The notes: a model not told the origin generated them from the letters alone. A stretch of DNA of 64,000 nucleotides from Pseudomonas sp. ANT_H4 (GCF_008369295.1 NZ_VOBG01000004.1:302801-366800), one strand, 5' to 3'. Counted from the first letter of the stretch, positions 9,374 to 18,043 are shown. Translations and numbers: made by a program.

Positions 9374-9976
9374 TTACGGCGATGGTTCGCCATGATTTCT
9401 CTGAAAAACCTCTTCGCCCATAGCCGCAATCTGCCCTTCGATCAACGCTTCAAACGGCCTTAATAACGGCTCAAATGAGGCCGGAGCTTCCAGCACCTGC
9501 AACGCCTGCACAATCGCCTCTACCGTCGACAATGCCCCAGGCCCCGGTGCCTTGCGCAGCCGATAGCGGGAAACAGCGCCCTCGGCCAACGTCACCCGAG
9601 GCAGTGCCGCCAGCAGTGGATTGAGGTGCAGCAACTTGCGCGCCTTGCGCCAGGTGCCATCGGGGACCACCAGCAACAACGGTTCGTCGCACGGCGTGTA
9701 AGGCTGCAATGGCTGCGCACCCTCAGCGGGAAACAACAACCGCGCCTGATACCCCGGCGGGTTCAACAGCGCCGGTAAATCGTCAAACACCTCCCCCACC
9801 ACCAACTGCGCATTCTCCAACCCCAACGCCGCCAGCCGCGCCGTATTCAAGGCATGGTTGACCTCACTGGGATGCTGCAATAGCAATACGCGAGTACGGC
9901 TGTCGAGGCTGGGGATCAGCGCGCATAAACAATGGCTGGAGGGGCGCATACAGCGTGGGCATTGGGGTCTGGACAT
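9374..9976 (-). CDS. tapT: DTW-domain tRNA-uridine aminocarboxypropyltransferase (TapT/YfiP-like)
   Basis: 200 aa, ATG at 9976. The N-terminal Cys cluster CPRCMRPSSHCLC (residues 5-17) and the DTW signature in PDGTWRKA identify the DTW family. E. coli TapT (YfiP) uses S-adenosylmethionine to make acp3U47 in tRNAs, and the same role is inferred here. The length is close to E. coli TapT. It starts 5 bp after the gbuR stop on the same strand, so the two are probably co-transcribed, although functions differ. Confidence 0.82.
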   Translation of the reverse strand: MSRPQCPRCMRPSSHCLCALIPSLDSRTRVLLLQHPSEVNHALNTARLAALGLENAQLVVGEVFDDLPALLNPPGYQARLLFPAEGAQPLQPYTPCDEPLLLVVPDGTWRKARKLLHLNPLLAALPRVTLAEGAVSRYRLRKAPGPGALSTVEAIVQALQVLEAPASFEPLLRPFEALIEGQIAAMGEEVFQRNHGEPSP

Positions 9977-9981
9977 GGGAA

Positions 9982-10875
9982 TCAGGCCTGGTTGAGCTGG
10001 GCTTTAAGCAAATCGCGGAAAGTCTGGATCAGCGGCTCGCGGCTGCGGCCCCGGCGCATAATCATCGAGAACGGCGCCTGATAACCGAAGGTTGCCGGCA
10101 GTAATACCCGCAAGTCGCCCTTGTCGGCCCAGGCCTGGGCATAGTGCTCCGGCAAGTAGCCGATGTAAGCGCCGGACAGCACCAGAATCAACTGTGCCTC
10201 CATACTTTCCACAGTGGCGGCGCTGTGCTTGAAGCCGTGGCGCGCCAGTTCCGCCTGGCTCCAGTAACCACGGCCGACCATGCGCTGCTGGGTGATCACC
10301 TGTTCGGGAATGCGCCGCTCGTTGAACAACGGATGGCGGGAGCTGCAATACAGCCAGTGCTGTTCGCGATACAGCGGCATATACATCAACCCGCTCATGC
10401 GTGTGGAAAAGGCACCGATGGCCAAGTCCAGGCGATTGTCCTGTACGCCCAACTGCAATTCGTAAGGGCTCATCACCGACAGGTGCAAATGCACCGCCGG
10501 ATGCTCAAGGCTGTAGGCGCCGATCACTTCGGCAAACGGCAGTGCCTTGTCGCTGACGGTGGAGTCCAGCACGCCCAGCTTGAGAGTGCCGCGCAGTTCG
10601 CCTTTGAGTGCGGCGGCGTATTGTTCGAAGCCTTCCAGCTCGCCCAACAGGCGCAGGGTTTCCTGGTGGAACAACTCGCCCTTGCTGGTCAGGCTGAAAC
10701 CGCCTCGGCCACGGTGGCACAGCACCAGACCCAACGCGCCTTCCAGTTGGCTCATGTAAGTGCTGATGGCCGACGTCGACAGGTTGAGTTCGTGCTGGGC
10801 GTTGGCAAACCCCTGGTGCCGCACGACGCTGACAAAGATGCGCAAGAGTTTGAGGTCGGGCAAGGCGCTGGCCAT
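9982..10875 (-). CDS. gbuR: LysR-family regulator, probable GbuR (guanidinobutyrate-responsive)
   Basis: 297 aa, ATG at 10875 with GGAG upstream. N-terminal winged helix-turn-helix (DLKLLRIFVSVVRHQGFANA..., residues 7-65) and a LysR substrate-binding domain. It is divergent from gbuA. In P. aeruginosa the gene in this position (PA1422, gbuR) activates gbuA in response to 4-guanidinobutyrate, and the following order gbuA-symporter-PA1414 is also conserved. Ligand specificity is inferred from that synteny. A candidate operator lies at 10967-10990. Confidence 0.85.
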   Translation of the reverse strand: MASALPDLKLLRIFVSVVRHQGFANAQHELNLSTSAISTYMSQLEGALGLVLCHRGRGGFSLTSKGELFHQETLRLLGELEGFEQYAAALKGELRGTLKLGVLDSTVSDKALPFAEVIGAYSLEHPAVHLHLSVMSPYELQLGVQDNRLDLAIGAFSTRMSGLMYMPLYREQHWLYCSSRHPLFNERRIPEQVITQQRMVGRGYWSQAELARHGFKHSAATVESMEAQLILVLSGAYIGYLPEHYAQAWADKGDLRVLLPATFGYQAPFSMIMRRGRSREPLIQTFRDLLKAQLNQA

Positions 10876-10890
10876 GGGTTCTCCGCTTAA

Positions 10891-10944
10891 GAGCGGACGC
10901 AGAGCGTCCAGGGCGGCATTCCCACGTGGAGCGTGAGAATGATC
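10891..10944. repeat. Dispersed intergenic palindromic element in the gbuR-gbuA gap
   Basis: Two small palindromes in a row: GGACGC-AGA-GCGTCC at 10895-10909 and a degenerate ATTCCCACG...CGTGAGAAT ending in GATC at 10944. The second is a mutated copy of the element seen intact at 49185-49215 and 52692-52722. Similar elements are abundant between Pseudomonas genes (from memory). Confidence 0.6.
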
Positions 10945-10966
10945 ACTGCGCAGTCTACCTCAGGCT

Positions 10967-10990
10967 TTAGTTTAGAAAAATATGAACTAA
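10967..10990. promoter_or_regulatory. Inverted-repeat operator candidate for GbuR
   Basis: TTAGTT at 10967-10972 and its complement AACTAA at 10985-10990 are separated by an AT-rich 12-bp spacer. The site lies 92 bp before gbuR and 84 bp before the gbuA start, where a LysR activator would bind. Binding is inferred. Confidence 0.5.
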
Positions 10991-11073
10991 GTATTTGCCC
11001 ACAGCGATTCTTTCCACCCTCGGCATTTCGCAGAATCGGCCTCTAATAAACAAAATAACGATGAGGTAATCCC

Positions 11074-12024
11074 GTGGACAAGATTTTCCACCAACCACTG
11101 GGCGGCAATGAAATGCCGCGCTTCGCCGGCATCGCCACCATGATGCGTCTTCCCCATCTGCAATCGGCCGAAGGCCTGGACGCTGCCTTTATCGGCGTGC
11201 CTCTGGACATTGGTACCTCACTGCGTCCCGGCACCCGCTTCGGCCCCCGGGAAATTCGCGCCGAATCGGTGATGATCCGCCCCTACAATATGGCCACCGG
11301 TGCCGCGCCGTTTGACTCGCTATCGGTTGCCGACATCGGCGACGTCGCCATCAACACCTTCAGCCTGCTGGACGCCGTGCGCATCATCGAAGAAGCCTAC
11401 GATGAGATCCTTGAGCACAAGGTCATCCCCCTGACCCTGGGCGGCGACCACACCATCACCCTGCCGATCCTGCGAGCGATCCACAAAAAACACGGCAAGG
11501 TTGGCTTGGTGCACATCGATGCCCACGCCGACGTCAACGATCATATGTTTGGCGAGAAAATCGCCCACGGCACTACCTTCCGTCGCGCCGTGGAAGAAGG
11601 CCTGCTCGATTGCGATCGCGTGGTACAGATCGGCCTGCGGGCCCAGGGCTACACCGCCGAAGACTTCAACTGGAGCCGTAAACAGGGCTTTCGCGTGATC
11701 CAGGCCGAGGAATGCTGGCATCACTCCCTCGCACCCTTGATGGCTGAAGTGCGGGAAAAAGTCGGCGGCGGCCCGGTGTACCTCAGCTTTGATATCGACG
11801 GCATCGACCCGGCGTGGGCACCTGGCACCGGTACGCCAGAAATTGGCGGGCTGACCACTATCCAGGCCATGGAAATCATCCGTGGCTGCCAGGGCCTAGA
11901 CCTGGTTGGTTGCGATCTGGTAGAGGTTTCGCCGCCCTACGACACCACCGGCAACACCTCGCTGCTGGGCGCTAACTTGCTGTACGAGATGCTCTGTGTA
12001 CTGCCCGGCGTGGTCCATCGCTGA
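11074..12024 (+). CDS. gbuA: Guanidinobutyrase GbuA (arginase/agmatinase family)
   Basis: 316 aa, GTG start with GAGG 6 nt upstream. It hydrolyses 4-guanidinobutyrate to 4-aminobutyrate and urea, a step of arginine catabolism through the arginine transaminase/2-ketoarginine route. The ureohydrolase manganese ligands are all visible: H126 in GGDHTIT, D149/H151/D153 in HIDAHAD and D240/D242 in SFDIDGID. The sequence matches remembered P. aeruginosa GbuA closely, including the start MDK.FHQPLGGNEMPRF. It is divergent from gbuR and followed by a small peptide gene and a symporter. Agmatinase is the main alternative, disfavoured by the gbu context. Confidence 0.92.
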   Translation: MDKIFHQPLGGNEMPRFAGIATMMRLPHLQSAEGLDAAFIGVPLDIGTSLRPGTRFGPREIRAESVMIRPYNMATGAAPFDSLSVADIGDVAINTFSLLDAVRIIEEAYDEILEHKVIPLTLGGDHTITLPILRAIHKKHGKVGLVHIDAHADVNDHMFGEKIAHGTTFRRAVEEGLLDCDRVVQIGLRAQGYTAEDFNWSRKQGFRVIQAEECWHHSLAPLMAEVREKVGGGPVYLSFDIDGIDPAWAPGTGTPEIGGLTTIQAMEIIRGCQGLDLVGCDLVEVSPPYDTTGNTSLLGANLLYEMLCVLPGVVHR

Positions 12025-12035
12025 GGATCGGCCTG

Positions 12036-12179
12036 GTGGTGACCCTGGGCCTGGCTTCGGTGGTTCACCTGAGTTTGCTCAGTCTTTTTCCGGAATCGGC
12101 CTCTGTTTATGGGCCGAAAAATCCTCGCAGCAAGCGCATAGATGCGTTCGATAAACCGGCGATGCGTCAAGCCGCCTGA
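12036..12179 (+). CDS. Putative 47-aa single-span membrane peptide between gbuA and the symporter
   Basis: A short frame starting at GTG 12036, 11 nt after the gbuA stop, with GAGG at 12023-12026 overlapping that stop (9-nt spacing, suggesting translational coupling). It reads MVTLGLASVVHLSLLSLF for the first 18 residues, a probable membrane helix, then a polar basic tail (YGPKNPRSKRID...) and stops at 12177-12179. I do not recognise a family. Position and ribosome site support it; the lack of ATG and short length weaken it. Confidence 0.45.
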   Translation: MVTLGLASVVHLSLLSLFPESASVYGPKNPRSKRIDAFDKPAMRQAA

Positions 12180-12213
12180 TAGCCCATAAAAAAGATAATC
12201 GGAGACTCTCATC

Positions 12214-13593
12214 ATGGCTTTGGATTTATTCGTCGTACTCATCTACGCCGCCGGCATGCTCGTGCTCGGCTACTATGGCATGCGTCGGGCCAAGACTCAC
12301 GAAGACTACCTGGTCGCCGGCCGCAACCTCGGCCCGACGCTCTACATGGGCACCATGGCCGCCACCGTGCTGGGCGGTGCGTCCACGGTAGGCACCGTGC
12401 GCCTGGGTTATGTCCACGGGATTTCCGGGTTCTGGCTGTGCGCCGCACTGGGCATGGGGATCATCGCGCTGAACCTGTTCCTGGCCAAACCGTTGCTGAA
12501 GCTGAAGATCTTTACCGTCACCCAGGTGCTGGAAAAACGCTATAACCCAATGGCCCGCCAGGCCAGCGCGGTGATCATGCTGGCCTACGCGCTAATGATC
12601 GGCGTGACTTCGATCCTGGCCATCGGCACCGTGCTGCAAGTGCTGTTCGACCTGCCGTTCTGGATCTCGGTGTTGGTGGGCGGTGGCGTGGTGGTGGTTT
12701 ACTCGACCATCGGCGGCATGTGGTCGCTGACCCTGACCGACATCGTGCAGTTCGTGATCAAGACCGTCGGCCTGATGTTTATCCTGCTGCCGATCTGCCT
12801 GTACCGCGTCGGCGGTTGGGATGAACTGGTGGCCAAGCTGCCGGCATCGAGCTTCAGCTTCACCAGCATCGGCTGGGACACCATCATCACCTACTTCATG
12901 ATCTACTTCTTCGGCATCCTGATCGGCCAGGACATCTGGCAACGGGTGTTCACTGCTCGTGACGAAAAAGTCGCCAAGTACGCTGGCACCTTCGCTGGCG
13001 TCTACTGCATTCTCTACGGCTTGGCCTGTGCGCTGATCGGCATGGCCGCCCATGTGCTGATCCCGGACCTGGACAACGTCAACAACGCCTTTGCCGCAAT
13101 CGTCAAAGTGTCGTTGCCCGAGGGTATTCGTGGCCTGGTGATCGCCGCCGCATTGGCCGCGATGATGTCCACTGCCAGCGCCGGCTTGCTCGCCGCTTCC
13201 ACCGTACTGACCGAAGACCTGCTGCCGCGTCTGCGCGGTGGCAAACAGTCGAGCCTGAAGATCAACCGCCAGTTCACAGCACTGACCGGCATCGCCGTAT
13301 TGGGTATCGCCCTGGTGGTGAACGACGTGATCAGCGCTCTAACCCTGGCCTACAACCTGTTGGTGGGCGGTATGTTGATTCCGTTGATTGGCGCAATCTA
13401 CTGGAAGCGGGCGACCACCTCGGGTGCCATTACGTCCATGACGCTAGGCTTTGTCACCGCGTTGGTGTTCATGATCAAGGATGGGTTGGATGCCAATACG
13501 CCGATCTATTACAGCCTGGGGGTTGGCCTGGTGAGCTTTGTGTTGGTGAGTTTGCTGTCCCGTCGGCCGGAGCCGGTGGCCGAGGCGGCCTGA
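12214..13593 (+). CDS. Sodium:solute symporter (SSS family), probable guanidinobutyrate/arginine-derivative uptake
   Basis: 459 aa, ATG with CGGAG upstream. About 13 hydrophobic segments and the SSS family signature near the N-terminus (DYLVAGRNLGP, GASTVGTVRLGY) and in the middle (YSTIGGMWSLTLTD). P. aeruginosa has a symporter of this family (PA1418) in the same cluster with gbuA, so uptake of 4-guanidinobutyrate or a related compound coupled to Na+ is a reasonable inference. Substrate is not shown by the sequence. Confidence 0.85.
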   Translation: MALDLFVVLIYAAGMLVLGYYGMRRAKTHEDYLVAGRNLGPTLYMGTMAATVLGGASTVGTVRLGYVHGISGFWLCAALGMGIIALNLFLAKPLLKLKIFTVTQVLEKRYNPMARQASAVIMLAYALMIGVTSILAIGTVLQVLFDLPFWISVLVGGGVVVVYSTIGGMWSLTLTDIVQFVIKTVGLMFILLPICLYRVGGWDELVAKLPASSFSFTSIGWDTIITYFMIYFFGILIGQDIWQRVFTARDEKVAKYAGTFAGVYCILYGLACALIGMAAHVLIPDLDNVNNAFAAIVKVSLPEGIRGLVIAAALAAMMSTASAGLLAASTVLTEDLLPRLRGGKQSSLKINRQFTALTGIAVLGIALVVNDVISALTLAYNLLVGGMLIPLIGAIYWKRATTSGAITSMTLGFVTALVFMIKDGLDANTPIYYSLGVGLVSFVLVSLLSRRPEPVAEAA

Positions 13594-13837
13594 GTGCTGC
13601 CTTTGCCTTGAGGGAAAAGGAGTATGGGAAATTCAAATAACGAAAAAGCTGACGCTTAACACGATGGGAAATATCCGACCAGGAAATCTCCATAATCAGA
13701 CGAATACACCGTGGGAGGGAGTTTCGGAAGGATTTAGCCCGCGAGCGCGACCTTTAGGGACAGGGAATGGCCCCAAATAACTCACCCGGCAGCGCTCGCC
13801 CGATACCAGCAACAATCGTTCGAGCGCTTTTCAGGAC

Positions 13838-13960
13838 TTACCTGCGACGTGGGCGACGCTGCTCATCATCGGTGCGAATTGGCACCGGTTGCAGCGGTGG
13901 CTCGATCAAGCCGAGTGCGACGCCGAGGTCGTGCAGCCAGTTTTGCAGTTTATCTTTCAT
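13838..13960 (-). CDS. PA1414-family small protein (40 aa)
   Basis: ATG at 13960 preceded by AAAGGGGG with 5-nt spacing; stop TAA at 13838-13840. The peptide has a hydrophobic, acidic first half (WLHDLGVALGLIEPPLQP) and a basic end (EQRRPRRR). I recognise it as the PA1414 family, and P. aeruginosa PA1414 lies in the same neighbourhood as PA1418-PA1422. That locus is strongly induced by low oxygen through Anr and gives rise to the small RNA SicX in P. aeruginosa. The function of the peptide is unknown. Confidence 0.75.
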   Translation of the reverse strand: MKDKLQNWLHDLGVALGLIEPPLQPVPIRTDDEQRRPRRR

Positions 13961-14318
13961 GGTGCCCCCTTTGAGGGTAGTGCCGAGCGGCTGGAATTCT
14001 GTAACCGCTTCCTACAGATAGTAGCCCTAAGTCCTACGTAATGCTCGCCTGAAACCACAACGAACTATTACTGAATTGATCACGATTTTGACTGATCGTT
14101 CAAGCAATCGCTCGTGTGCCCTGCAGCGGTACCGTCCTGCTCTCTTATTGCAGGTCAATCCACGCATTGAGATTAGCCCCGAGCATGGCTTTGCGCCACA
14201 TCAACCACGCACGCGTGGGAAAACCAGGCGGGCCAGCCGCGCCCGATAGGAACAGCTGCGTCGGAAGGTGAACACCAAGCGGCCAGCCACGTCCTGCTGC
14301 CCGCGCACTCTCGGATGG
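13961..14318. promoter_or_regulatory. Upstream region of the PA1414-like gene with Anr-like half-site and possible leader RNA
   Basis: 358 bp without a convincing gene. Read on the minus strand, AAAAT-CGTG-ATCAA at about 14076-14089 matches 7 of 10 positions of the Anr/Fnr box (TTGAT-N4-ATCAA), with one perfect half. TACTAT at about 14018-14023 could be a -10 element but is too far for a class II arrangement. An open minus frame of about 50 codons ends at 14145 but lacks a credible start. Confidence 0.35.
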
Positions 14319-15155
14319 TCAGCTCAGCTCAATACGATCCGAGTGAATCACAATGTGCCCTTGCTTGTAGAGCGCCCCAATGGCCTTCTTGAAGTTGCCC
14401 TTGCTGACACCGAACAAGCTGCTGATCACCGCCGGGTCGCTTTTGTCGCTAACCGGCAAGGTGCCGTTGTTGTCACGCAACTTGGCGAGGATCTTCGAGT
14501 TCAGGCTCGAAGCGGCTTCTTCGCCCACCGGCTGCAGGCTCAGGCTGATGTTGCCGTCGGCACGAATCTCCTTGATAAAGCCTTTCTCTTCCTTGCCCGG
14601 ACGCAGGAACTTGAACACTTCGTTCTTGTGAATCAAACCCCAGTGTTTGTTATTGATGATGGCCTTGAAGCCCATATCGGTCGCTTCGGCTACCAGCAAG
14701 TCAACTTCCTGACCGACCTGGTAGTTAGCCGGGGTCTTGTCCAGATAGCGATCAAGGCGAGCGGTGGCGGTGATGCGCTTGGTGTGTTTATCGAGATAGA
14801 CATGCACGACGCAATATTCACCCGCCGTCATCTGGCGTTTTTCTTCGGAGTACGGCAGCAGCAAGTCTTTGGGCAGGCCCCAATCCAGGAAGACGCCGAT
14901 ACTATTCACTTCAACAACTTTCAGACTGGCAAACTCGCCCACCTGAACTTTCGGTTTTTCCGTGGTGGCAATGAGCTTGTCATCGCTGTCCAGATAAATA
15001 AAAACGTTAAGCCAGTCTTCATCTTCACTGGGAATATCTTTGGGGATATACCGATTGGGCAAGAGGATTTCTCCCTCTTGATCACCGTCCAGGTACAAAC
15101 CAAAGTTAGTGTGTTTAACCACTTGCAAGCTGTTGTAGCGCCCGACTAAAGCCAT
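14319..15155 (-). CDS. S1-like RNA-binding protein, CvfB/YitL family
   Basis: 278 aa from ATG 15155, chosen because GAGG lies 9 nt upstream and family members begin MALVGRYNSLQV; a start five codons earlier is possible. Tandem S1-like OB-fold domains (first segments YNSLQVVKHTNFGLYLDG and PKVQVGEFASLKVVEVNSIGVFLD), a third S1-type segment near 140-210, and a C-terminal winged helix (VISSLFGVSKGNFKKAIGALY). S. aureus CvfB binds RNA and affects virulence gene expression; the role in Pseudomonas is unknown. Stands alone on the minus strand. Confidence 0.85.
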   Translation of the reverse strand: MALVGRYNSLQVVKHTNFGLYLDGDQEGEILLPNRYIPKDIPSEDEDWLNVFIYLDSDDKLIATTEKPKVQVGEFASLKVVEVNSIGVFLDWGLPKDLLLPYSEEKRQMTAGEYCVVHVYLDKHTKRITATARLDRYLDKTPANYQVGQEVDLLVAEATDMGFKAIINNKHWGLIHKNEVFKFLRPGKEEKGFIKEIRADGNISLSLQPVGEEAASSLNSKILAKLRDNNGTLPVSDKSDPAVISSLFGVSKGNFKKAIGALYKQGHIVIHSDRIELS

Positions 15156-15477
15156 TTCCAATACCCTCATTGCGTGGGCGGCATTCTACCCGAGTTTGGC
15201 GGCGGCGGTGCCGCGTCCAGGCGCGCAACCCCGAAAAATCATGTCCTGAGTGCGGGCGGTCCCGCTCGTCTGATCAACACCCTCGACTTCACCGATGATC
15301 CAGGCACGCTTCCTCGAGGGTTCGTAGTTAAAACAGCGAGTTAGGTATTTTTTCAAACGTCAACTTAGCCAATTTCCAACAGCACCGCTTATTTCAGGAG
15401 GATATTTACCAAGCAATTGTCAAGCTTTTCATGTACGATGTTTGGCCAAGTTAATTTTCTACAGGTTAGTGGCCGCC
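15156..15477. other. Gene-free stretch before the 59-aa protein gene
   Basis: 322 bp. AGGAGG occurs near 15396-15402 but is followed only by a seven-codon frame starting at 15431 (MYDVWPS). No terminator or clear promoter was found. Confidence 0.4.
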
Positions 15478-15657
15478 ATGCGCGTAAAAGCATCCAACAG
15501 CAAAGCAAAGCCAGCTCCGGCCGTTGAAACCAGCGAATCGATCAACAACCAAATTGCTGCCTTCCTCAAATCCGGTGGCGAGATCCAGCAGATTGCCAAA
15601 GGCGTGAGCGGTCAGACTTTCGGTCCGTCCAAGCAGATTACGCTGGGCAAGAAGTAA
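15478..15657 (+). CDS. Conserved small basic protein, unknown function (59 aa)
   Basis: ATG 15478 gives a 59-residue basic protein (MRVKASNSKAKPAPAVETSE...) ending TFGPSKQITLGKK. In-frame GTG 15469 and TTG 15442 are alternatives, and none has a strong ribosome site. The Lys/Ala/Pro-rich first 20 residues look disordered; the middle (INNQIAAFLKSGGEIQQIAKGV) is a likely helix. I recall similar short proteins in other Pseudomonas but know no function. An RNA- or DNA-associated role would be a guess from the charge. Confidence 0.65.
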   Translation: MRVKASNSKAKPAPAVETSESINNQIAAFLKSGGEIQQIAKGVSGQTFGPSKQITLGKK

Positions 15658-15879
15658 GCTTAAAAAAAGCAGCTTGCGCATCACACCTGGTCCCTATGCG
15701 CTTTGCCTTCCAAGGCGCTAGGACTAGAGCCCGCAACACCCATCTTGATACACCCCTTGCTTAACTAATCGACGAACGGGCCTCATCGCCAGGCTTTCGC
15801 CGGTATGCTTGCACACGTCTAGATCAGGCACTTTCCTGATATTTCCGGTTACTGCTCCTCGCTTTTTACGGAGTGAAGC

Positions 15880-16605
15880 GTGCTCAAAATATGCATCCTC
15901 CTGGTCAGCGCCCTGTTGGCTTGCCCCGTTGCCCAAGCGCAGGTCTTCCAGCGTGAATTGGGCGATTTCGACCTCAAGTTAGGCACCAGCCCCAGCCGCA
16001 GCATGGCCCAGGGCCTGGTCAAACCCACGTCTGCGGGCAGCGACTCCTTCCATGGCGGACTGGACCTGGCCCACAACAGCGGCCTGTACTTCGGACAATT
16101 CTCACCCAGCATGGGCATTTCGCCGACCAGCAATCTGGAAGTCGATTCCTATATGGGTTTCAAGCGCCCTTTCGACCAGACCCTGGGCTATGAGTTGGGG
16201 ATGATTCATTACAGCTACCCCAAGCTAAGCCCCCTCGATAGCCAGGAACTCTACGGAGGTCTCAACTTGCTGGGCAATCGCTTCGGCGCGTCTTTCAGCA
16301 ACGACCCAGACCGCCGTGACAGCACCTTGTTTGCCGACCTAGGAGGCACTCAGCCCTTCGGCATCGGCGTCAGCATGAAGTACACCACTCACCAGTTGGG
16401 CGCCCCGGTTTCAGTGGCCGATGGCGGCTCCATCAGTAACTTCAGCGACTGGTCGGTGAAGTTCTCTCGCCCCTGGATGGGCATTGACCTTGACCTGATC
16501 TACAGCGACTCCAGCCTCAGCGGCGGCGATTGCTCGGCCTACTCTGGGCGCAATTCGCAATGTGATGGCCTGTTGACCTTGAAGGCGGAACGATCGTTTT
16601 ATTGA
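15880..16605 (+). CDS. TorF-family putative outer-membrane porin (Gcw_chp)
   Basis: 241 aa, GTG start with GGAG upstream. Signal peptide about 1-20 (cleavage after AQA). The mature protein is a string of amphipathic beta-strands with the family's GGLDLAHNSGLYFGQFSPSM and LGYELGMIHYSYP segments, and it ends in aromatic Phe-Tyr as outer-membrane beta-barrels do. TorF/Gcw_chp proteins are predicted porins of uncertain substrate. It is monocistronic as far as visible. Confidence 0.78.
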   Translation: MLKICILLVSALLACPVAQAQVFQRELGDFDLKLGTSPSRSMAQGLVKPTSAGSDSFHGGLDLAHNSGLYFGQFSPSMGISPTSNLEVDSYMGFKRPFDQTLGYELGMIHYSYPKLSPLDSQELYGGLNLLGNRFGASFSNDPDRRDSTLFADLGGTQPFGIGVSMKYTTHQLGAPVSVADGGSISNFSDWSVKFSRPWMGIDLDLIYSDSSLSGGDCSAYSGRNSQCDGLLTLKAERSFY

Positions 16606-16671
16606 TGTGCTGAACTGTCGCGCCCATGGCGAGTTCAGATGCATTACTCTCGTCTGCGCAAGGACTCGCCC

Positions 16672-17538
16672 ATGCTCCGTCGGTTAAAACTCCTGGTGAT
16701 ATTGCTGACCCTGAGCCTGGTGCTTGCAGGCTGCAACCGCGTCGGCCTGGCCTACCGCAACCTCGATGTGATCATCCCCTGGACCCTCAACGACTACCTG
16801 GACATGAACGCCGGGCAAAAGAGTTGGTTCAACGACAAACTCAAGGAACACTTGGCCTGGCATTGCACCACGCAACTGCCGGGCTACCTGGGCTGGCTGG
16901 ACCGTTTGCAACAGATGGTCGACAGCAATCAGGTGACCGACGCCGCTCTGCAAACCCGTACCACGCAAGCCAAACAGGCTATTGCCGAGGTCGCGCGCGA
17001 AGTCACGCCATCGGCCATCGAGTTGCTGCAGGGATTGGACGACCAGCAGGTCGAGGAAATGAACGAGGCGCTGGCCAAGGACCTGCGCAAGCGCCAGGAC
17101 GAATACCTGAAACCGTCCCTGGAACAGCAGATCAAGGAGCGCGGCGAGCGCATGAGCAAACGCCTGGATGCATGGCTGGGACCATTAAGCGCCAGCCAGC
17201 AGAATCGAGTGACCGCCTGGTCGATCGCACTGGGCGAGCAGAACAAACAGTGGATCGGCAACCGGGCTCACTGGCAGGCGCAATTCATCGCAGCCGTGGG
17301 GCAACGCGCCAGCAGCGATTTTCCGCAAAAAATGGAACAGTTACTGGTGGACCGGGAAAGCCTGTGGACCCCGGACTATCGACAAGCCTACGCCCAGACT
17401 GAAGCTGCGGCCCGCAGCCTGATTGTCGACCTGATGGCCGAAAGCACCGTGCAGCAACGGCAGAAACTGGCGCTGAAGATCGACAAGGTGCGCAGTGATT
17501 TCAAGGCATTAAAATGCCTGAAGGCCGCCCCTCTGTAG
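16672..17538 (+). CDS. DUF6279 family lipoprotein
   Basis: 288 aa from ATG 16672, with AAGGA just upstream; starts further upstream add residues before the signal sequence. Lipobox LVLAGC gives a lipidated Cys near residue 21. The mature part is almost wholly helical with a conserved DUF6279 opening (VGLAYRNLDVIIPWTLNDYLDMN). Function unknown. It lies 66 nt after the TorF-like gene on the same strand. A REP element follows. Confidence 0.82.
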   Translation: MLRRLKLLVILLTLSLVLAGCNRVGLAYRNLDVIIPWTLNDYLDMNAGQKSWFNDKLKEHLAWHCTTQLPGYLGWLDRLQQMVDSNQVTDAALQTRTTQAKQAIAEVAREVTPSAIELLQGLDDQQVEEMNEALAKDLRKRQDEYLKPSLEQQIKERGERMSKRLDAWLGPLSASQQNRVTAWSIALGEQNKQWIGNRAHWQAQFIAAVGQRASSDFPQKMEQLLVDRESLWTPDYRQAYAQTEAAARSLIVDLMAESTVQQRQKLALKIDKVRSDFKALKCLKAAPL

Positions 17539-17650
17539 AGCGAGCTTGCTCGCGATGAGTTCAAGAACCGCGCGCTTATCCAAAAAGCACGCGTTAACGT
17601 ACACGACCATCGTCAGATCGCCGCCCGGAGCAAGCTTGCTCAACATTTAA
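17535..17650. repeat. REP-like inverted repeat pair
   Basis: GAGCGAGCTTGCTCGCGATG near 17537-17556 and a degenerate partner GGAGCAAGCTTGCTCAAC at 17627-17644, in opposite orientation around an 70-bp spacer. It has the same core as the REPIN at 29116-29216 but is more mutated on the right side. Confidence 0.7.
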
Positions 17651-18043
17651 TCAGGCAATCTGCGCCTTGGACGCTACCTCATCAAACGTCGCCGTATCCA
17701 GCGCATCCGCCTGCTCATCCAGCACCTGGCGCGGGTGATCGTTGCCGGGGATCGAGCTGTCGATCAGGCTCAACAACTGTGAGCCGCGAGGGGTCAGGAT
17801 GAAGTTTTCGCCATTGCCACCTTCATCTTCAGGACGCGACTCGATAAAGCCACGGTCCAACAAGAGCTTTTCGTACTCGGTGGCAGTCACTTTCAGATCA
17901 TCCAGGTTACCCGTCGGCTCACCGTCCGCCGCCTTGGCCGCCGCTTCCTGTTCGGCGTAGGGGCGTGGTGTAAAGCTGTGACCGGCGCTGTTCTGCACTT
18001 CATGAAGCAGACGCTCGATCAAATCCCAATTGTAAGTCGTCAT
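17651..18043 (-). CDS. DUF2513-like protein
   Basis: 130 aa from ATG 18043, which has AGGAGG upstream; longer versions begin without one. The opening MTTYNWDLIERLLHEVQN and the middle VTATEYEKLLLDRGFIESRP followed by LTPRGSQLLSLI are typical of DUF2513, a small winged-helix-like family often found in phages and accessory regions. It has no neighbours that explain it and is flanked by a REP pair. DNA binding is plausible but not shown. Confidence 0.7.
   Translation of the reverse strand: MTTYNWDLIERLLHEVQNSAGHSFTPRPYAEQEAAAKAADGEPTGNLDDLKVTATEYEKLLLDRGFIESRPEDEGGNGENFILTPRGSQLLSLIDSSIPGNDHPRQVLDEQADALDTATFDEVASKAQIA

Noticed and set aside
14145..14300. About 50 open codons on the minus strand upstream of the PA1414-like gene
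   Set aside because: No credible start; likely a relic or chance frame.
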